Positions 48,111 through 59,522 are shown, counted from the first letter of the stretch. The stretch: 64,000 nucleotides of DNA from Micropterus salmoides (GCF_014851395.1 NW_024040040.1:14311403-14375402), one strand, 5' to 3'. The notes: generated from the letters alone by a model not told the origin. Numbers and translations are program-made.

Positions 48111-48528
48111 GGAAACTTTCAACTCCTATCAGATGACTGCTGGGACAGCAGGAGGGAGCAGAGGTGGAGGGAGATGAGTTTTGTTTTCTGCTTTGGGCAT
48201 TTAGTTGTCTTTGCACATGAGTAGTGGAATGAAAAAATAAATGACCCCGTCTGTCTAAGAGTAGAGGGAGGAGAAAGTTACTATTCTGTTTGCACTGTCC
48301 GCAATCAACTATGTACACAATAAATCTGACATGTCTGACAACTAATATAAAGTTAACAGAGTTAACAGCACAGCAACACAGATGACTAAAAAGAAACAAA
48401 GTTGCTGTTGGCTCTGCTTTAAGAAAGGAAAAACTTTGGCAGCATGGAAGATGTTTTTTTAAATATATATTTATGGTGCCTTTATTTGTGATAAGGCAGA
48501 TGAGAGACAGGAAATGTGGGAGAGAGAG

Positions 48529-49625
48529 TATGGCTGAAACGATTCATTGATTAAAATCGATAAAATCGATTCATAAAATGCTTCGACACAAATTCTTTGC
48601 ATCGATGCTTCGTTTAATCCATGTAACTATACAGCACAGTGTTTTGCAGGGACATTTATTACTGTCCCACATCGCGTTTATGCTGTGAACACGACATGAT
48701 TATGATGGAGCTGTTTGCAAGGAAGGAGGAGAGAGAAAACAGCGAGGGACAAAAAAGAAAGTTTCCAAAGTATGGGATTATTTCAAGCTAAAGAAAACAA
48801 CAACTCTGTAATATTACTGTCCGTCCACCGTAAAACGAAACTTTTGTCGCCTCGGCAACAGCACGACGGCACCTTATCAGAAAGCAGCCGGTGTTCTGCC
48901 AGCGGACCACAGACAAGGTAACGGTAACAGCAACTTTAGCATTTAACTGAAATCATGATTGTTGAGTTGAAGGCTAGCCAAAGTAAGCCGCAGTCCTCAG
49001 CTGAAAATGTACACGTGTGTGTGTTGTTCTCCTTTTTGGGCCGTGAGTTGTAACCTCACAGTCATGAGTTAACTGGGTGTCAGGGAGCTCTCTCTGTAGC
49101 TCACACAATCCCTGCTACCTGCGTGTATTAATCCATCCTTTCACCCATATTCTTTCTTTATAATTGCCATCTTTATAATAACAAACAACAGCTGTTTCGT
49201 GTGCAGGATCGCTCATTTCCCATTTCACATTCCATGTGTGTTTTCTTGATAAAAGTGGTTTGGAAACCAGTGTCAGGTGCCACAGTTGTTGTCAGCTCCT
49301 GTAGTGTGTGTGACCCCCTGTCACCGGTCAGTCAAGTAGTGTGAACGCCACGACGACTTCAAGACTGCCGTTATATTACGGCAAGTTGTGTGAACTGCAC
49401 GAGCCTGTAGTATAACTTGTATAGCACACGGGTGATGTTTGTGTTTGTAAAGCAGCTGTCTGGTTGTTGGTCTGCTGTTTGCTGTATAACACACTGAATT
49501 TCCAAAAGGACTAATAAATATCTATCACCGCCAAGCAAAAGTACTTCTTAAACGACGCATCGATGAATCGTTGAAATAATCTATAGAAGCTTCGAATACT
49601 AAAATCATCGTTAGCCGCAGCCCTA
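48529..49625. mobile_element. hAT-type element with a decayed transposase start
   Basis: The termini are TATGGCTG on the left and CAGCCCTA on the right, inverted repeats of each other with one mismatch. They are flanked by AGAGAGAG at 48521-48528 and 49626-49633. That 8-bp duplication is of hAT length, though it lies in an AG-rich target and so is less decisive. Both subterminal regions contain CGATTCAT/GAATCG and GCTTCGA words. The element is about 1.1 kb and encodes at most a remnant (see 48700-48910). Confidence 0.75.
48700..48910 (+). pseudogene. Possible BED-type zinc finger remnant (hAT transposase N-terminus)
   Basis: In shifting frames the sequence reads like the start of a hAT transposase: a basic stretch, then a YF-LKENNNSVI-like segment and a STTALSQHL-like segment ending in a KHP-type motif, as in BED zinc fingers. 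No single frame keeps all the cysteine and histidine positions. It supports the call that the surrounding element is hAT but is not itself functional. Confidence 0.45.
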
Positions 49626-49743
49626 AGAGAGAGAGGGGACATCATGCAGCAAAAGGGTCACAGGTTGAACTCGAGCCTGCGGCGAGGACTCAGCCTTTGT
49701 AGATGGGGCGCGCACTTAAGTGTTGAGCTAATTGATGCCCCGA

Positions 49744-51899
49744 AAAAGGTTTAATGAGGAGCTCTACGCTAAATTATTATTTTGCACTGTACACAGTAAC
49801 AGATTCTTGTTGCCATATTATGTTAATACAAGTAACACATCTAAGGAACTTATTGACAAATTTAAGGCAATTACTACCCAGACCTTTATAGTGTCAGTTT
49901 AACCTTACATTACATGCTAACATGGTAACAGTAAACTTTACTGCTGTGGTCAGGGAAAACGCTTTGTAATAAAGATGTGAATGACACCAATTGGCTCCAA
50001 GTAGCCCATCTTCCACAATCCTTGAAAACTTCCCGAAGGTTAGTTAGTTCGCCAAGTACCGCAGCTTCCCAGACATGCCCTATTGTCAACAGCTCCACCT
50101 TGAGAATAGCGGCTCTCAGAAGCATCCAAGGGCTAACAAAGCTGGAGAGACGGAGAGTGGAGAAAAGCAGAGATGAGGACGAAAGAAAATGCTAACAAAA
50201 GTGAATACAGTTTTCCAAGGCTGCTCAGATCGGATCAATTCAGCAGTGACTGAAGACTGTTGAGAGGTAAACATGTTAGACAGCGAGTGTGTGGACAGAG
50301 TTTAGTTGTACATGAGAGAGTGTAGGAGTTTGAATTCAGTCAGTGAGGCCTTTGTCTTCAAGTGAACCCATTTAAATGGAAGGGTGATGAGAAATATGAA
50401 TCCTCAGTCCAAATGAATTGATTACGTACAAGGTTAGCTACTGCAACAGTGAAATATTACCTAAGGTAGCCAGACAGACAGAAAAGACAAAGACAAAAAA
50501 TTATATCAAGATCTATTTTCTGGTTGTGCGCCCTTGCTCTTTACCATCTTCTCCAACTCTTGCACAGTATTATTTTTAATTTCTCTGTCTTGGGTTATTG
50601 TGTATAAAGAAGTCACGAAATTCCACTGGTATTGACAGATCCTGTTCTTTGGAAGCCCTTTATAAAAGGAATTGATAAAATCAATCGATTAATTAGGTTA
50701 TTTTGTGGTCTAAATCAATCTAGAAACTTTTTACCCTTGACTCGACCGTTTTATGGCTCTATAAAAGGTTCTGTATATGAGATTCTGAACATAAAATATT
50801 GCAGCAAAAAACTATTTTCTATACAGATATGGTGGAGTAATGGCGTCCTGAGCAGAGAATGTCGTGATACTCCAAGTTTGATACATCAGAGTTTTTCTGT
50901 TCTTTGTTTTGGCAGCCAGTCCGGCTGTGTGTGAGAGTGCATGTGAATCCCTCATGTGAAACTATTAGCAATCAGCCAACGCAGTGAATTAAAGGTTTGA
51001 ATTTTTCCAGTTTGAATGAAGTCTGTTTTGTGATTACTGTTTTTCCTCAATAGAGTCTGGTGGGCCATAACACTTGTTTGTTTTGGTCTGAGATTCTGGT
51101 GCTATTGTGTGAACTTTAGTGGCAGTGGCTTTACGAACAGGAAGTTGTATCCAAATAACAGCAGTCACACTAAAAAACATGAAGACACGATTTCAGTATC
51201 TAAAAAACTGGAAGCTCTTATAAAACTGAACTTATGACTAAAGTTGGTAGACATGTCCCATTTCAAGTCTACATGTTAACACCAAACACTAAAACAGACT
51301 CATTCTCAAGCTCTTCCAAATGTGGCCAAGAATCATGGTCTTTAGAGGAAATTACCAATCACTAAATAGTGTCCTGAATGCTGAAGATCAGTGAACTGAG
51401 ATCACCATCAAGTGAGCTCAACTTTCATCTTGTAGTTTTCACCATGCAGCAATTGACAGATAACTATTTAAAAGTCTGGAGAGCAGTCAGGACCTGTAAT
51501 GCCTTTTAGATGATAATTTAATGACATATTGTACAGTACATTTTTATAACTTTTTGTGGTTGGTGTTCAGTATTTGCTCCAACAAACAATCAAAAACTTT
51601 ATTACAGACTCAAGGTCCAAATCTTACCCACAACAATACATAACAACACTTTTTTTGTGGCAAGTTATATTTAATGAGCTTAATACTGTAATTTTATTTT
51701 GTTTATATATCCAAAGTCTCCACAATAAATGGAGAAGACCTGTTCTTTATGCTTTTGGGCACCTCTTCATTCAGACTTACAAACCCAAAGAGTGACATTG
51801 GACAAAACAGAAAGAGATTCATCTCTTTCACTTATTCTGCATGTTTGTGTGTTTGTGTATGTGTGTCTAATACACATTTTTCAAAACCAGTATGATTCA
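49744..51899. other. Intergenic DNA, nothing recognised
   Basis: No gene is seen. The longest frame (50632-50934, 100 codons) is not a recognised protein. No clear repeat was found. Confidence 0.45.
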
Positions 51900-52170
51900 G
51901 ACAGAGGTCCTCCTGAATTCATTTCAATTGGCTTCTTGCTTTCTTCTTTCTCTGGTTGACCTGGCCTAATTATCCATGTAATGATATAACCCTGGGGGGA
52001 AAGGGGATCCCCCCTCTGTCTCCCGGACACACACACAAAAATTAACTGGGCCTCCCCATTCCCACAGAAGACCAAAAAGCCTCCTGCTGAAAGAAGAAGA
52101 ATGAATTTCACCCACTAATTAGACATCGATCCCGCCTCGTATTCACAGTGTGGAAACAACCTGGCCATGA
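51900..52170. promoter_or_regulatory. Candidate regulatory element
   Basis: Two homeodomain-type sites, CCTAATTATCC (51965-51975) and CTAATTAG (52115-52122), lie about 150 bp apart. Between and beside them is repeat-free sequence with retained CpGs (CATCGATCCCGCCTCG near 52125-52140). Function is inferred from composition only. Confidence 0.35.
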
Positions 52171-52719
52171 GAACAGAATATCATAGAACAGAAAAGATAG
52201 TTTGTCCACAAAAAAAAAAAAAAAAAAGTTCATGTGTGTATAAATCCTTTTATATGCCATAATTGTTGACAATTGACGTTGGTAAATGGGGAACGGCCAG
52301 ATAAATGGGCAGATACCTTGAAACCAGTGTCACAACATAGTGAAATATGTTGGACATGGACGCTTAAAATGTCGGCTGCTTTGATGAATGTATTTTTCAA
52401 CATGAATGGATTGAATGTTTGTTTTTTTAAACAGTGGGGCTGTCCGTTAAAAACTTTGGTCCTGAGCACGATATAGCTTTGGACAAATTCTTGTAAGAGT
52501 AGGGATGGGTAAGGAAGCGTGCCCTGGGCGCTAAGTTCTGACGTAACAGTTCTTTTATCTGTCCTTTTGTAACGTTTTGGTGTATTTTAATTTTGTCTCT
52601 CTCCAGCCCTCTGTATTGGGGATAAACTTTGTTTTAATAGGAAAGTCCCATTGAGACAGTCTCTTTTACAAGGGAGTCCTGTTAACACACACATACACAG
52701 AGCAGCCAGCAGAACAGAG
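52171..52719. other. Intergenic DNA, nothing recognised
   Basis: No gene is seen. An A run lies at 52209-52226. Confidence 0.5.
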
Positions 52720-54098
52720 AGGCCGAATCTCATGATTCGATTAGGATTTTCCTGTCAACGATTCAATATCACGATGCACCTCTGGGGGTGGGAATTTCTA
52801 GGCACCTTATTATGAGGGCTATGATACAATTGTAAAATGAATAGGATAAAGATGTATTTTTCTCAATGTGTGATTACTTGGTACTTTTAAAGCAAAGTAT
52901 TTGTACTGATCCAACCAGCAGGTAATAATGACCTTTGGCTATTTAATGTTACTTCCTATAAAATGTAACTAATGTTACATAGCATTATTACATTCTTACA
53001 GCATGATCACTGACCTCTGTTGCTGCCTTTTCATTTCTGATATTGTTCTTATTATTATATATTCAGATACGGGTTGAAGTACGCACTTGACAATGCTCCA
53101 GCCACACCTTGTTCGCGCTGCCTAAATACAGTCCCCTCCAAAAGTATTGGAACAGTAAGGCAAATTCCTTTGTTTTTGTTGTTCACTGAAGACATTTGGG
53201 TTTAAGATCAAAAGATGAGTATGAGACAAGAGTTCAGAATTTCAGCTGTCATTTCCTGGTATTCACATCTAGATGTGTTAAACAACTTAGGACATATCGC
53301 CGTTTGTATTAGACCACAGCATTCTTAGGTGAGCAAAAGTAACCCAAATGTCTTCAGTGAACAACAAAAACAAAAGCAATTTGCCTTACCGTTCCAATAC
53401 TTTTGGAGGGGACTGTAGATCGTAGTGTTGTTACATGTTTGTGTCTTGTTTTATAAGTTGATTGTTGTAATCTTGTATTGAGCACCATGGGCCTTGAGAA
53501 ACAAGCATTTTGTTCATTTTTGTACTCGATATATGGATGAATGACAACGAACAAACTTGAACTAGCAGCCAAGAAACCTCCTGCTCAGCTTCCAGATCGC
53601 AGTCTGAAGAGGAGATGTTAGCTAGCACTAACCGCCTTCACTTTTCTAGTAGTTGGAAACGACAGACAGACTTTATTTAACGGACATACTGTAACCTACA
53701 CTGTACATTTGCTGCCAGACTGAAACTTATTGCTCATCTTTTCCTCTGCTCCGCTTGCTTTTCACCATCAGATTTCCTTTGAAGAATGAGGAGAGGACGC
53801 TAGCTAAGCATTAGTAAAAATCATTACGGTTAGTTGCACTTTGATTTTAATGATCGTGGGAAATTTTAGGAGACAGTCATTCGTTCCTTGCCAAACAGGG
53901 AGAAAACATCTCTGTTATGTGCACACCACTGACAGTCGGTGCTGCAAAAAAGCGAGTTTCGCCTTTTTTGTTCTGTCAACATTACGTAATCAATAAACAT
54001 TTAGATAATCGATTGACATTTGTGAATCAATTCAGAATCGTCCAAGTCCATATCACGATGCTTATGATCTAAGAATCAATTATTTTCCACACCCCTAA
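52720..54098. mobile_element. hAT-type relic, hosting a mariner MITE
   Basis: Near 52783-52802 the sequence GGGGGTGGGAATTTCTAGGC, and at the far end AATTATTTTCCACACCCCTA (54079-54098), are the two ends of a common fish hAT family (GGGGTGGGAA type). The words ATTCAATATCACGATGCACC (52761-52780) and ATATCACGATGCTTATGATC (54050-54069) also recur on both sides. No 8-bp duplication was found, so the borders are approximate. A mariner-type MITE at 53129-53415 interrupts it. Confidence 0.6.
53129..53415. mobile_element. Mariner/Tc1-type MITE with long inverted repeats
   Basis: The 287-bp palindromic element has terminal inverted repeats of about 75 bp starting CAGTCCCCTCCAAAAGTATT on both sides, nearly perfect. 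TA dinucleotides flank it (53127-53128 and 53416-53417), the target duplication of Tc1/mariner elements. It has no coding capacity. The close match of the two arms suggests relatively recent activity. Confidence 0.9.
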
Positions 54099-55734
54099 TG
54101 AGTAGTAGACCATTATGTCAGTCAAACCACACAATTGTCTTTCTAGAGAGAGGGGCGGGATATGTGCATATAATCTTTCGCATTACAGGCTTTCCCTGTA
54201 GAATTGTACTGAGGATTCTCATTTTAAACTCCGCTGCTGGCTGAGACAAACCAGCTGCTCCTCTCTACCAGCATCAGATAGAGAAGAGGAGGAGGACAAG
54301 AGGAAGGACTGATACTGATTCTTTCTAAACGTCACTCAGTATTTTGATTTCAGGAATATGATTTATTTTTTGACATTTGAGATATTTCCAGTGAGTTGAT
54401 ATAGCAGCTTTAAGATAAGAAAACCTTTATTTGTCCCACAGTGGGGAAATTGCTGCTCTAGAAACAGTTATTAATAAAATATTCAATTCTAATCCTTCAC
54501 TGAATGTATTATTTGTTTAAGTATTTTTCATAAGCACTTATTTAGTAATGAAAAAGAATAATAATACGCATCCCTAGATCAGTTCTGTGAATATTTATGG
54601 TCACCAGTGTTTGAATCATAACAATTTACTAACCCCTGACCTTTCCTTTAGTGCCACCTTTATGCCAAAATGTCAACATTAAACAATAAATCTCATACAA
54701 GCAGATCACCAAGAACACGTTTTGCCAAGAGGATAAACCCTTTCGATTTCAATGACCACATCAATCTTTTTACTGTTGTACCACTTCCTGAATAAACCTT
54801 TATAATTTAACCAGAAAGCCATAACGAGACCTATATTTTGTGTTAAATATTTTAATTTTGTCAACTAAAATGGGCTTTGCAGTCTCTAATGACTTTAGAT
54901 GTTTACTCATGTTTTTAATCAAACTGGAACTTCAATAGATATTCGATTTAGAATCGAAATTGATTAATATATAAAAATAAAATAACCATCAAAAACACAA
55001 TACATCTTGTTATCTTCCACTTGGCATCGTAGCTGAAGTACAGCATTTTATTTTACTACAGAACACACACATCCATCAGCAGTCCCTCTGACAGCTCAGC
55101 CCTTTGAACAGCGAGGCAGGTCAGAGCAATTATATGAGATCGATAGCAGCTAGACTTAAACACACACTGAGTGAGACGTCAAGAGACTGGCAGGGGGCTC
55201 GTGGATAGAAGCACTGTGTGTCTCATGGATCTTGCATCTCGCTCTAGTGTCTTGTTCCATTTATCTATGGTATGTTTCACGGTACCTGTGTGGTGACACA
55301 GAAGCTAAAGGTGAGCAAATAAGTTTGTGGTAAAGAGTTATGGTTGTGATCCCTGACAACTTGTTCCCAGGGAAATTATGTCATATGTTTAACAAGTATA
55401 GCCCAACCTCCTGGCACAGACAAACGGCACTTTAGGAAGTAAGACCACAAACAAGCATGCTCTTTATTTTCTGCAGCTTGGTGAGTTACTCTCAGCGTGC
55501 TACTCTTTGTCAAATGTTTGAAAATGATGTTTTACCTTTTTGAAAAGCTGCCACCAGTACAGCAATCCACAAAAACTCAATGTTTTTTTTCTGTTGTGTG
55601 AATTTGAGAAATATACACTGGCAGGAGAAATTTTCTGGCACATTTTCAAATGGTAAAACATCTGAACTAATTTAACACTTAAGCAAAAAAGCAAAAAATG
55701 TCCTTAACTGGTTTTTCTATGGAGGGATTATTTT
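54099..55734. other. Intergenic DNA
   Basis: No gene is seen. Positions 54411-54460 carry AAGATAAGAAAACCTTTATT and GTCCCACAGTGGGGAAATTG, a dispersed fish repeat fragment. A short A-rich stretch lies near 55685-55700. Confidence 0.5.
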
Positions 55735-55789
55735 GTCAGAGTCTAAAACTAAAAATCGAAATTAAAAACTAAAAGTCGAAGTCGAAAAT

Positions 55790-55906
55790 GAATTTGGTAT
55801 TTAGGATTGGGCATTTGGTATTTAGGATAGGGCATTTAGTCGTTTAGGATTGGGGATTTGGGGATTTAGGATTGGGGATTTGGGGATTGGGGATTTGGGG
55901 ATTGAA
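55790..55906 (+). repeat. GGGGATTT minisatellite, G-quadruplex prone
   Basis: Repeats of the type GGCATTTGGTATTTAGGATT give way to a run of GGGGATTTGGGGATT units. Six GGGG runs lie within 49 bases (55852-55900), each separated by 3-10 bases, with most loops only 3-4. This is a strong G-quadruplex pattern on the + strand. It lies next to the Tc1/Polinton locus, without obvious function. Confidence 0.8.
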
Positions 55907-56935
55907 GATTGAGTTGTGTATGCAAATGAGGAGGCGTGGCCCAAAGGCTGCTGGGAGGGTTTGGAATGGCTAAGGCACAGAGGCACTTTATGGACTGCAG
56001 GGGGAGCTCTGACTGCCAGCACACTGCCATGAAAGCAAGCATAGGAAGTGAGCAGGGCTGGAGAGAGGACTATCATTTATAATACCATAACTAAAAGTGT
56101 ACAGCATTTCTGTCCATGTGGCCTCACACACAAAGTCAACAGTGAAAGGAATGCTATCCATCTGACGAGAAAGCAGCGGACAGTACAGCCGCCAAGATAT
56201 GATAACATTACCAAGTTAGCTATATTAGGCTAACTGTTGCTGACATGCATGAGTTACGTTACTGTCGGTACATGCAGGTTTTAAGTGCAGCTAGTAATCC
56301 CGCTGAGGGCTGTGTGTATAAAGTCTAAAGATAAGGTGTAGAAGCTGTGTTTCTGGGTAATAGCAACATGCTGGGCAGGTGACAGGTGTGTGTTTACAGT
56401 GTTTGTGTGCTCTGAAAAACATAACAGCGCAGCTATAAAGTCTCAGCCGGCAGACCTAGTACGTTATTATTACTACACACGTATGGATGTAACATTGAGG
56501 CCTGATAGACGTCAGTAGTAAATAAAGGCCAGCTTTGCGCGTTCAGTTGATCCCCTTTATAGCTTTGATGGGTGCAAGAATAGGATACGTCCCCCACATC
56601 ATATAGACAGGTTTTCTAGCAATCCATCGTTAATGTGTTGTGTATCATTTGTGCGAAGTTTCTCATGGAGAGAGAGAGTGTAATGCGCCCATCAACCTGT
56701 TAAAAGCTGGCGCCTGTCGGCTTGTGCTGAAAGAGCGAATCTTGATTGTAGAAAACCTAACATCCGTCTGATCAACGTAAGATCAGACACGGGGTAAATC
56801 CGTTTTTTATCTTTGATAGGGGTGTTGATATTGACAGCCTGTCAATAGCCACACAGGTGCCGGTTTGACATGAACGCACGAAGGCGGCTGTATTATTCAT
56901 CGCTGTCTAACTCTGCATAGACCATAATATAGCAT
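55907..56935. other. Intergenic DNA, nothing recognised
   Basis: No gene or clear repeat is seen up to the left edge of the Tc1 copy. Confidence 0.45.
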
Positions 56936-57133
56936 TGATTGACAATCAATTTCACATGCTGTTGTGCAAATGGAATAGACAACAGGTGGAAATAATAGGC
57001 AATTAGCAAGACACCCACAATAAAGGAGTGGTTCTGCAGGTGGTGCCCACGGACCACTTCTTAGTTCCTATGATTCCTGGCTGATGTTTTGGTCACTTTT
57101 GAATGCTGGCGGTGCTTTCACTCTAGTGATAGC

Positions 57134-58899
57134 ATGAGACGAAGTCTACAGCCCACACAAGTGGCTCAGGTAGTGCAGCTCATCCAGGATGGCACATCAA
57201 TGCGAGCTGTGGCAAGAAGGTTTGCTGTGTCTGTCAGCGTAGTGTCCAGAGCATGGAGGCGCTACCAGGAGACAGGCCTGTACATCAGGAGACGTGGAGG
57301 AGGCCGTTGGAGGGCAACAACCCAGCAGCAGGACCGCTACCTCCGCCTTTGTGCAAGGAGGAGCACTGCCAGAGCCCTGCAAAATGACCTCCAGCAGGCC
57401 ACAAATGTGCATGCATCTGCTCAAACGGTCAGAAACAGACTGTCCGATGGCCTGGCGGTGGCTTTACGTTTTTCAGAGAGAGACTTGAGACAGAGGCAAA
57501 ATGCAAGCACAAAAGTGGCATTTATTGTCTTCCATACAGACAAGAGGAGACACCGACACCAACAAGCAACAAAACTTACACTGAAAGTAACTCGCTGCCT
57601 TTTATACACTCCCTCCTGCAGGTAATTAAGTGGGTAAAACTACTCAGGTGGGACCACCATCATTTAGAATAATAAATATTTACCCAAAAACCCAACACCA
57701 CAGAAAAATAGAGCCCAAAGAAAGAATATTTACCTAAATACAAATTTCTATCAGTAAATCAATAAAGCATACTCAAAATAATCACATAAATCAGCATTGT
57801 TGATGGCTTTATCCCCCCCCCCCCAGCTTCATGGTTTGCTCCTGCAACTCTTAAGCAGGTGCTTGGGCCTACAACACTCCTTTGCCTCCGCCCCCTGCTG
57901 AAGAGACAACCAGGAAGAGGTGAGCACTTACATTGCCCGTCCCATCCCGCTCAAACTAATTTAACTAACTGAAATAGAGTAAACGCACTCAATACTATGT
58001 CGCGAACCTTGACCATCACTGATTGAGGTTTCTTTCCACACAGGCAGGATGGCCAGACCTCCTCTGTGGAACTACTCACAACAAAGACAGCTATCAAGTG
58101 TTTCACAAATTAAATAAACAATCAAAATAAAAATGTGTATGGCTCCTGCTTTATCAATAATCCCTACCTTAATACTCAATTGACTATTTCAGGTAATGGA
58201 ACCCCTGGTCTCCATTACAGACTCCATGAGGGTGGTATGAGGGCCCGACGTCCACAGGTGGGGGTTGTGCTTACAGCCCAACACCGTGCAGGACGTTTGG
58301 CATTTGCCAGAGAAAACCAAGATTAGCAAATTCGCCACTGGCGCCCTGTGCTCTTCACAGATGAAAGCAGGTTCACACTGAGCACATGTGACAGACGTGA
58401 CAGAGTCTGGAGACGCCGTGGAGAACGTTATGCTGCCTGCAACATCCTCCAGCATGACCAGTTTGGCGGTGGGTCAGTAATGGTGTGGGGTGGCATTTCT
58501 TTGGGGGGCCGCACAGCCCTCCATGTGCTCGCCAGAGGTAGCCTGACTGCCATTAGGTACCGAGATGAGATCCTCAGACCCCTTGTGAGACCATATGCTG
58601 GTGCGGCTGGCCCTGGGTTCCTCCTAATGCAAGACAATGCTAGACCTCATGTGGCTGGAGTGTGTCAGCAGTTCCTGTAAGAGGAAGCCATTGATGCTAT
58701 GGACTGGCCCGCCCGTTCCCCAGACCTGAATCCAATTGAGCACATCTGGGACATCATGTCTCGCTCCATCCACCAAAGCCACGTTGCACCACAGGCTGTC
58801 CAGGAGTTGGCATCAGGAGCATGCCTGGGCGTTGTAGGGAGGTCATACAGGCACGTGGAGGCCACACACACTACTGAGCCTCATTTTGACTTGTTTTAA
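57134..58899 (+). pseudogene. Tc1-type transposase, broken by an LTR, stops and a deletion
   Basis: The N-terminal paired-type helix-turn-helix starts MRRSLQPTQVAQVVQLIQDG at 57134. The frame is cut at 57441 by an LTR. After 58217 the coding sequence resumes with LHEGGMRARRPQVG and then meets a stop at 58324 (TAG where TGG would give the family's Trp). The catalytic DDE domain follows: D in LFTDESRF (about 58350), D in LMQDNARPH (about 58627) and E in NPIEHIWD (about 58738), with 34 residues between the second D and E, the DD34E spacing of Tc1. A further stop lies at 58678 (TAA where CAA is expected). Near the end, sequence between GTCCAGGAGTTGG and CATCAGGAGCATGCC appears deleted. It is not functional. 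Confidence 0.88.
57441..58216 (-). mobile_element. Solo LTR (reverse orientation) inside the Tc1 transposase
   Basis: Sequence foreign to the transposase starts TGTCCGATGG at 57441. It is flanked by ACAGAC at 57435-57440 and 58217-58222, a 6-bp direct repeat that fits an LTR target duplication. Read on the minus strand it has the order of an LTR: U3, then a TATA box GTATAAAAGG (57598-57607), then AATAAA (57521-57526) and a TGT-rich part, ending in GGACA. The other end is TAATGG rather than TG. No internal retroviral genes remain, so recombination between two LTRs is the likely origin. Confidence 0.75.
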
Positions 58900-59157
58900 G
58901 GACATTACATCAAAGTTGGATCGGCCTGTAGTGTGATTTTCTACTTTGATTTTGAGTGTGACTCCAAATCCAGACCTCCATGGGTTGATAAATTTGATTT
59001 CCATTGATAATTTGTGTGATTTTGTTGTCAGCACATTCAACTATGTAAAGAAAGGAGTATTTAATGAGATTATTTCATTCATTCAGATCTAGGATGTGTT
59101 CTTTTAGTGTTCCCTTTATTTCTATAAGATCTAAATGTTTCAATTCCCTAGTGAGTT

Positions 59158-59522
59158 TTAAAAGCCACTCTTTTGTGCTAGGTTTCCTTGAAACGTTAAT
59201 TCTACGTCTCTCGTTGGTAAAATGCTTACTCTATTGGTAATGTTGTTGTAATCAAACTCAATGTGACCCATGTCGTTTTCAGATAAACAACTGTTTAGTT
59301 CAGCTATTATCTGTGACATTGTTGTATCAAACCCGTGTCGCTGAGAGAACTACCCTCTTGTTGGATTTTTTATCATACACAACAAATTTTGAGTCTTCTG
59401 ATGAAAAAGATTTCCATGTTTTTGGATATTTTATTTCGATCAAACCCACCTCGTATGCTGATTTTAAGTGTAAAGGCTTGGATAGTTTTGTTCTAAAGTT
59501 TGCTATTGTATTGCTCGGCTAA
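59158..59522 (-). pseudogene. Polinton-associated ORF remnant (possible structural protein)
   Basis: The minus-strand reading has a PSN-x-I-x-NF start, then YEVGLIEIKYPKTW. This spaced pattern of Pro-Ser-Asn and EVGL-x-EI-x-YP-x-x-W recurs in a small protein that I associate with the integrase side of Polintons. I do not know its function; a capsid-related role is possible but unproved. The frame has a TGA at 59327-59329 and ends at a stop at 59158-59160. Confidence 0.5.

Larger units (their letters stand above)
48460..49743. repeat. Older repeat split by a hAT insertion
   Basis: The left half is 48460-48528 (TTTATTTGTGATAAGGCAGA, ending in an AG run). The right half is 49626-49743 (GGGGACATCATGCAGCAAAA, then GGTCACAGGTTGAACTCGAG). 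Together they form a dispersed fish repeat with an AG-rich middle and a B-box-like GGTTGAACTCGAGCC, possibly SINE-like. The hAT element at 48529-49625 interrupts it. Confidence 0.65.
56936..59131 (+). mobile_element. Tc1-family transposon, truncated and interrupted
   Basis: The + strand holds a Tc1-like element: a 5' flank ending in CACTCTAGTGATAGC, the transposase pseudogene (57134-58899), and a 3' flank that ends at TAGTGTTCCCTTTATTT (59115-59131). The terminal inverted repeat words AAAGGGAACACT are present only at the 3' side. The 5' terminus is missing, so the copy is truncated, and its 3' end is cut just before the terminal bases. A solo LTR splits it at 57441-58216. Confidence 0.85.

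Noticed and set aside
50632..50934. 100-codon + frame
   Set aside because: AT-rich frame with no recognisable domain, and no match to a family I know.
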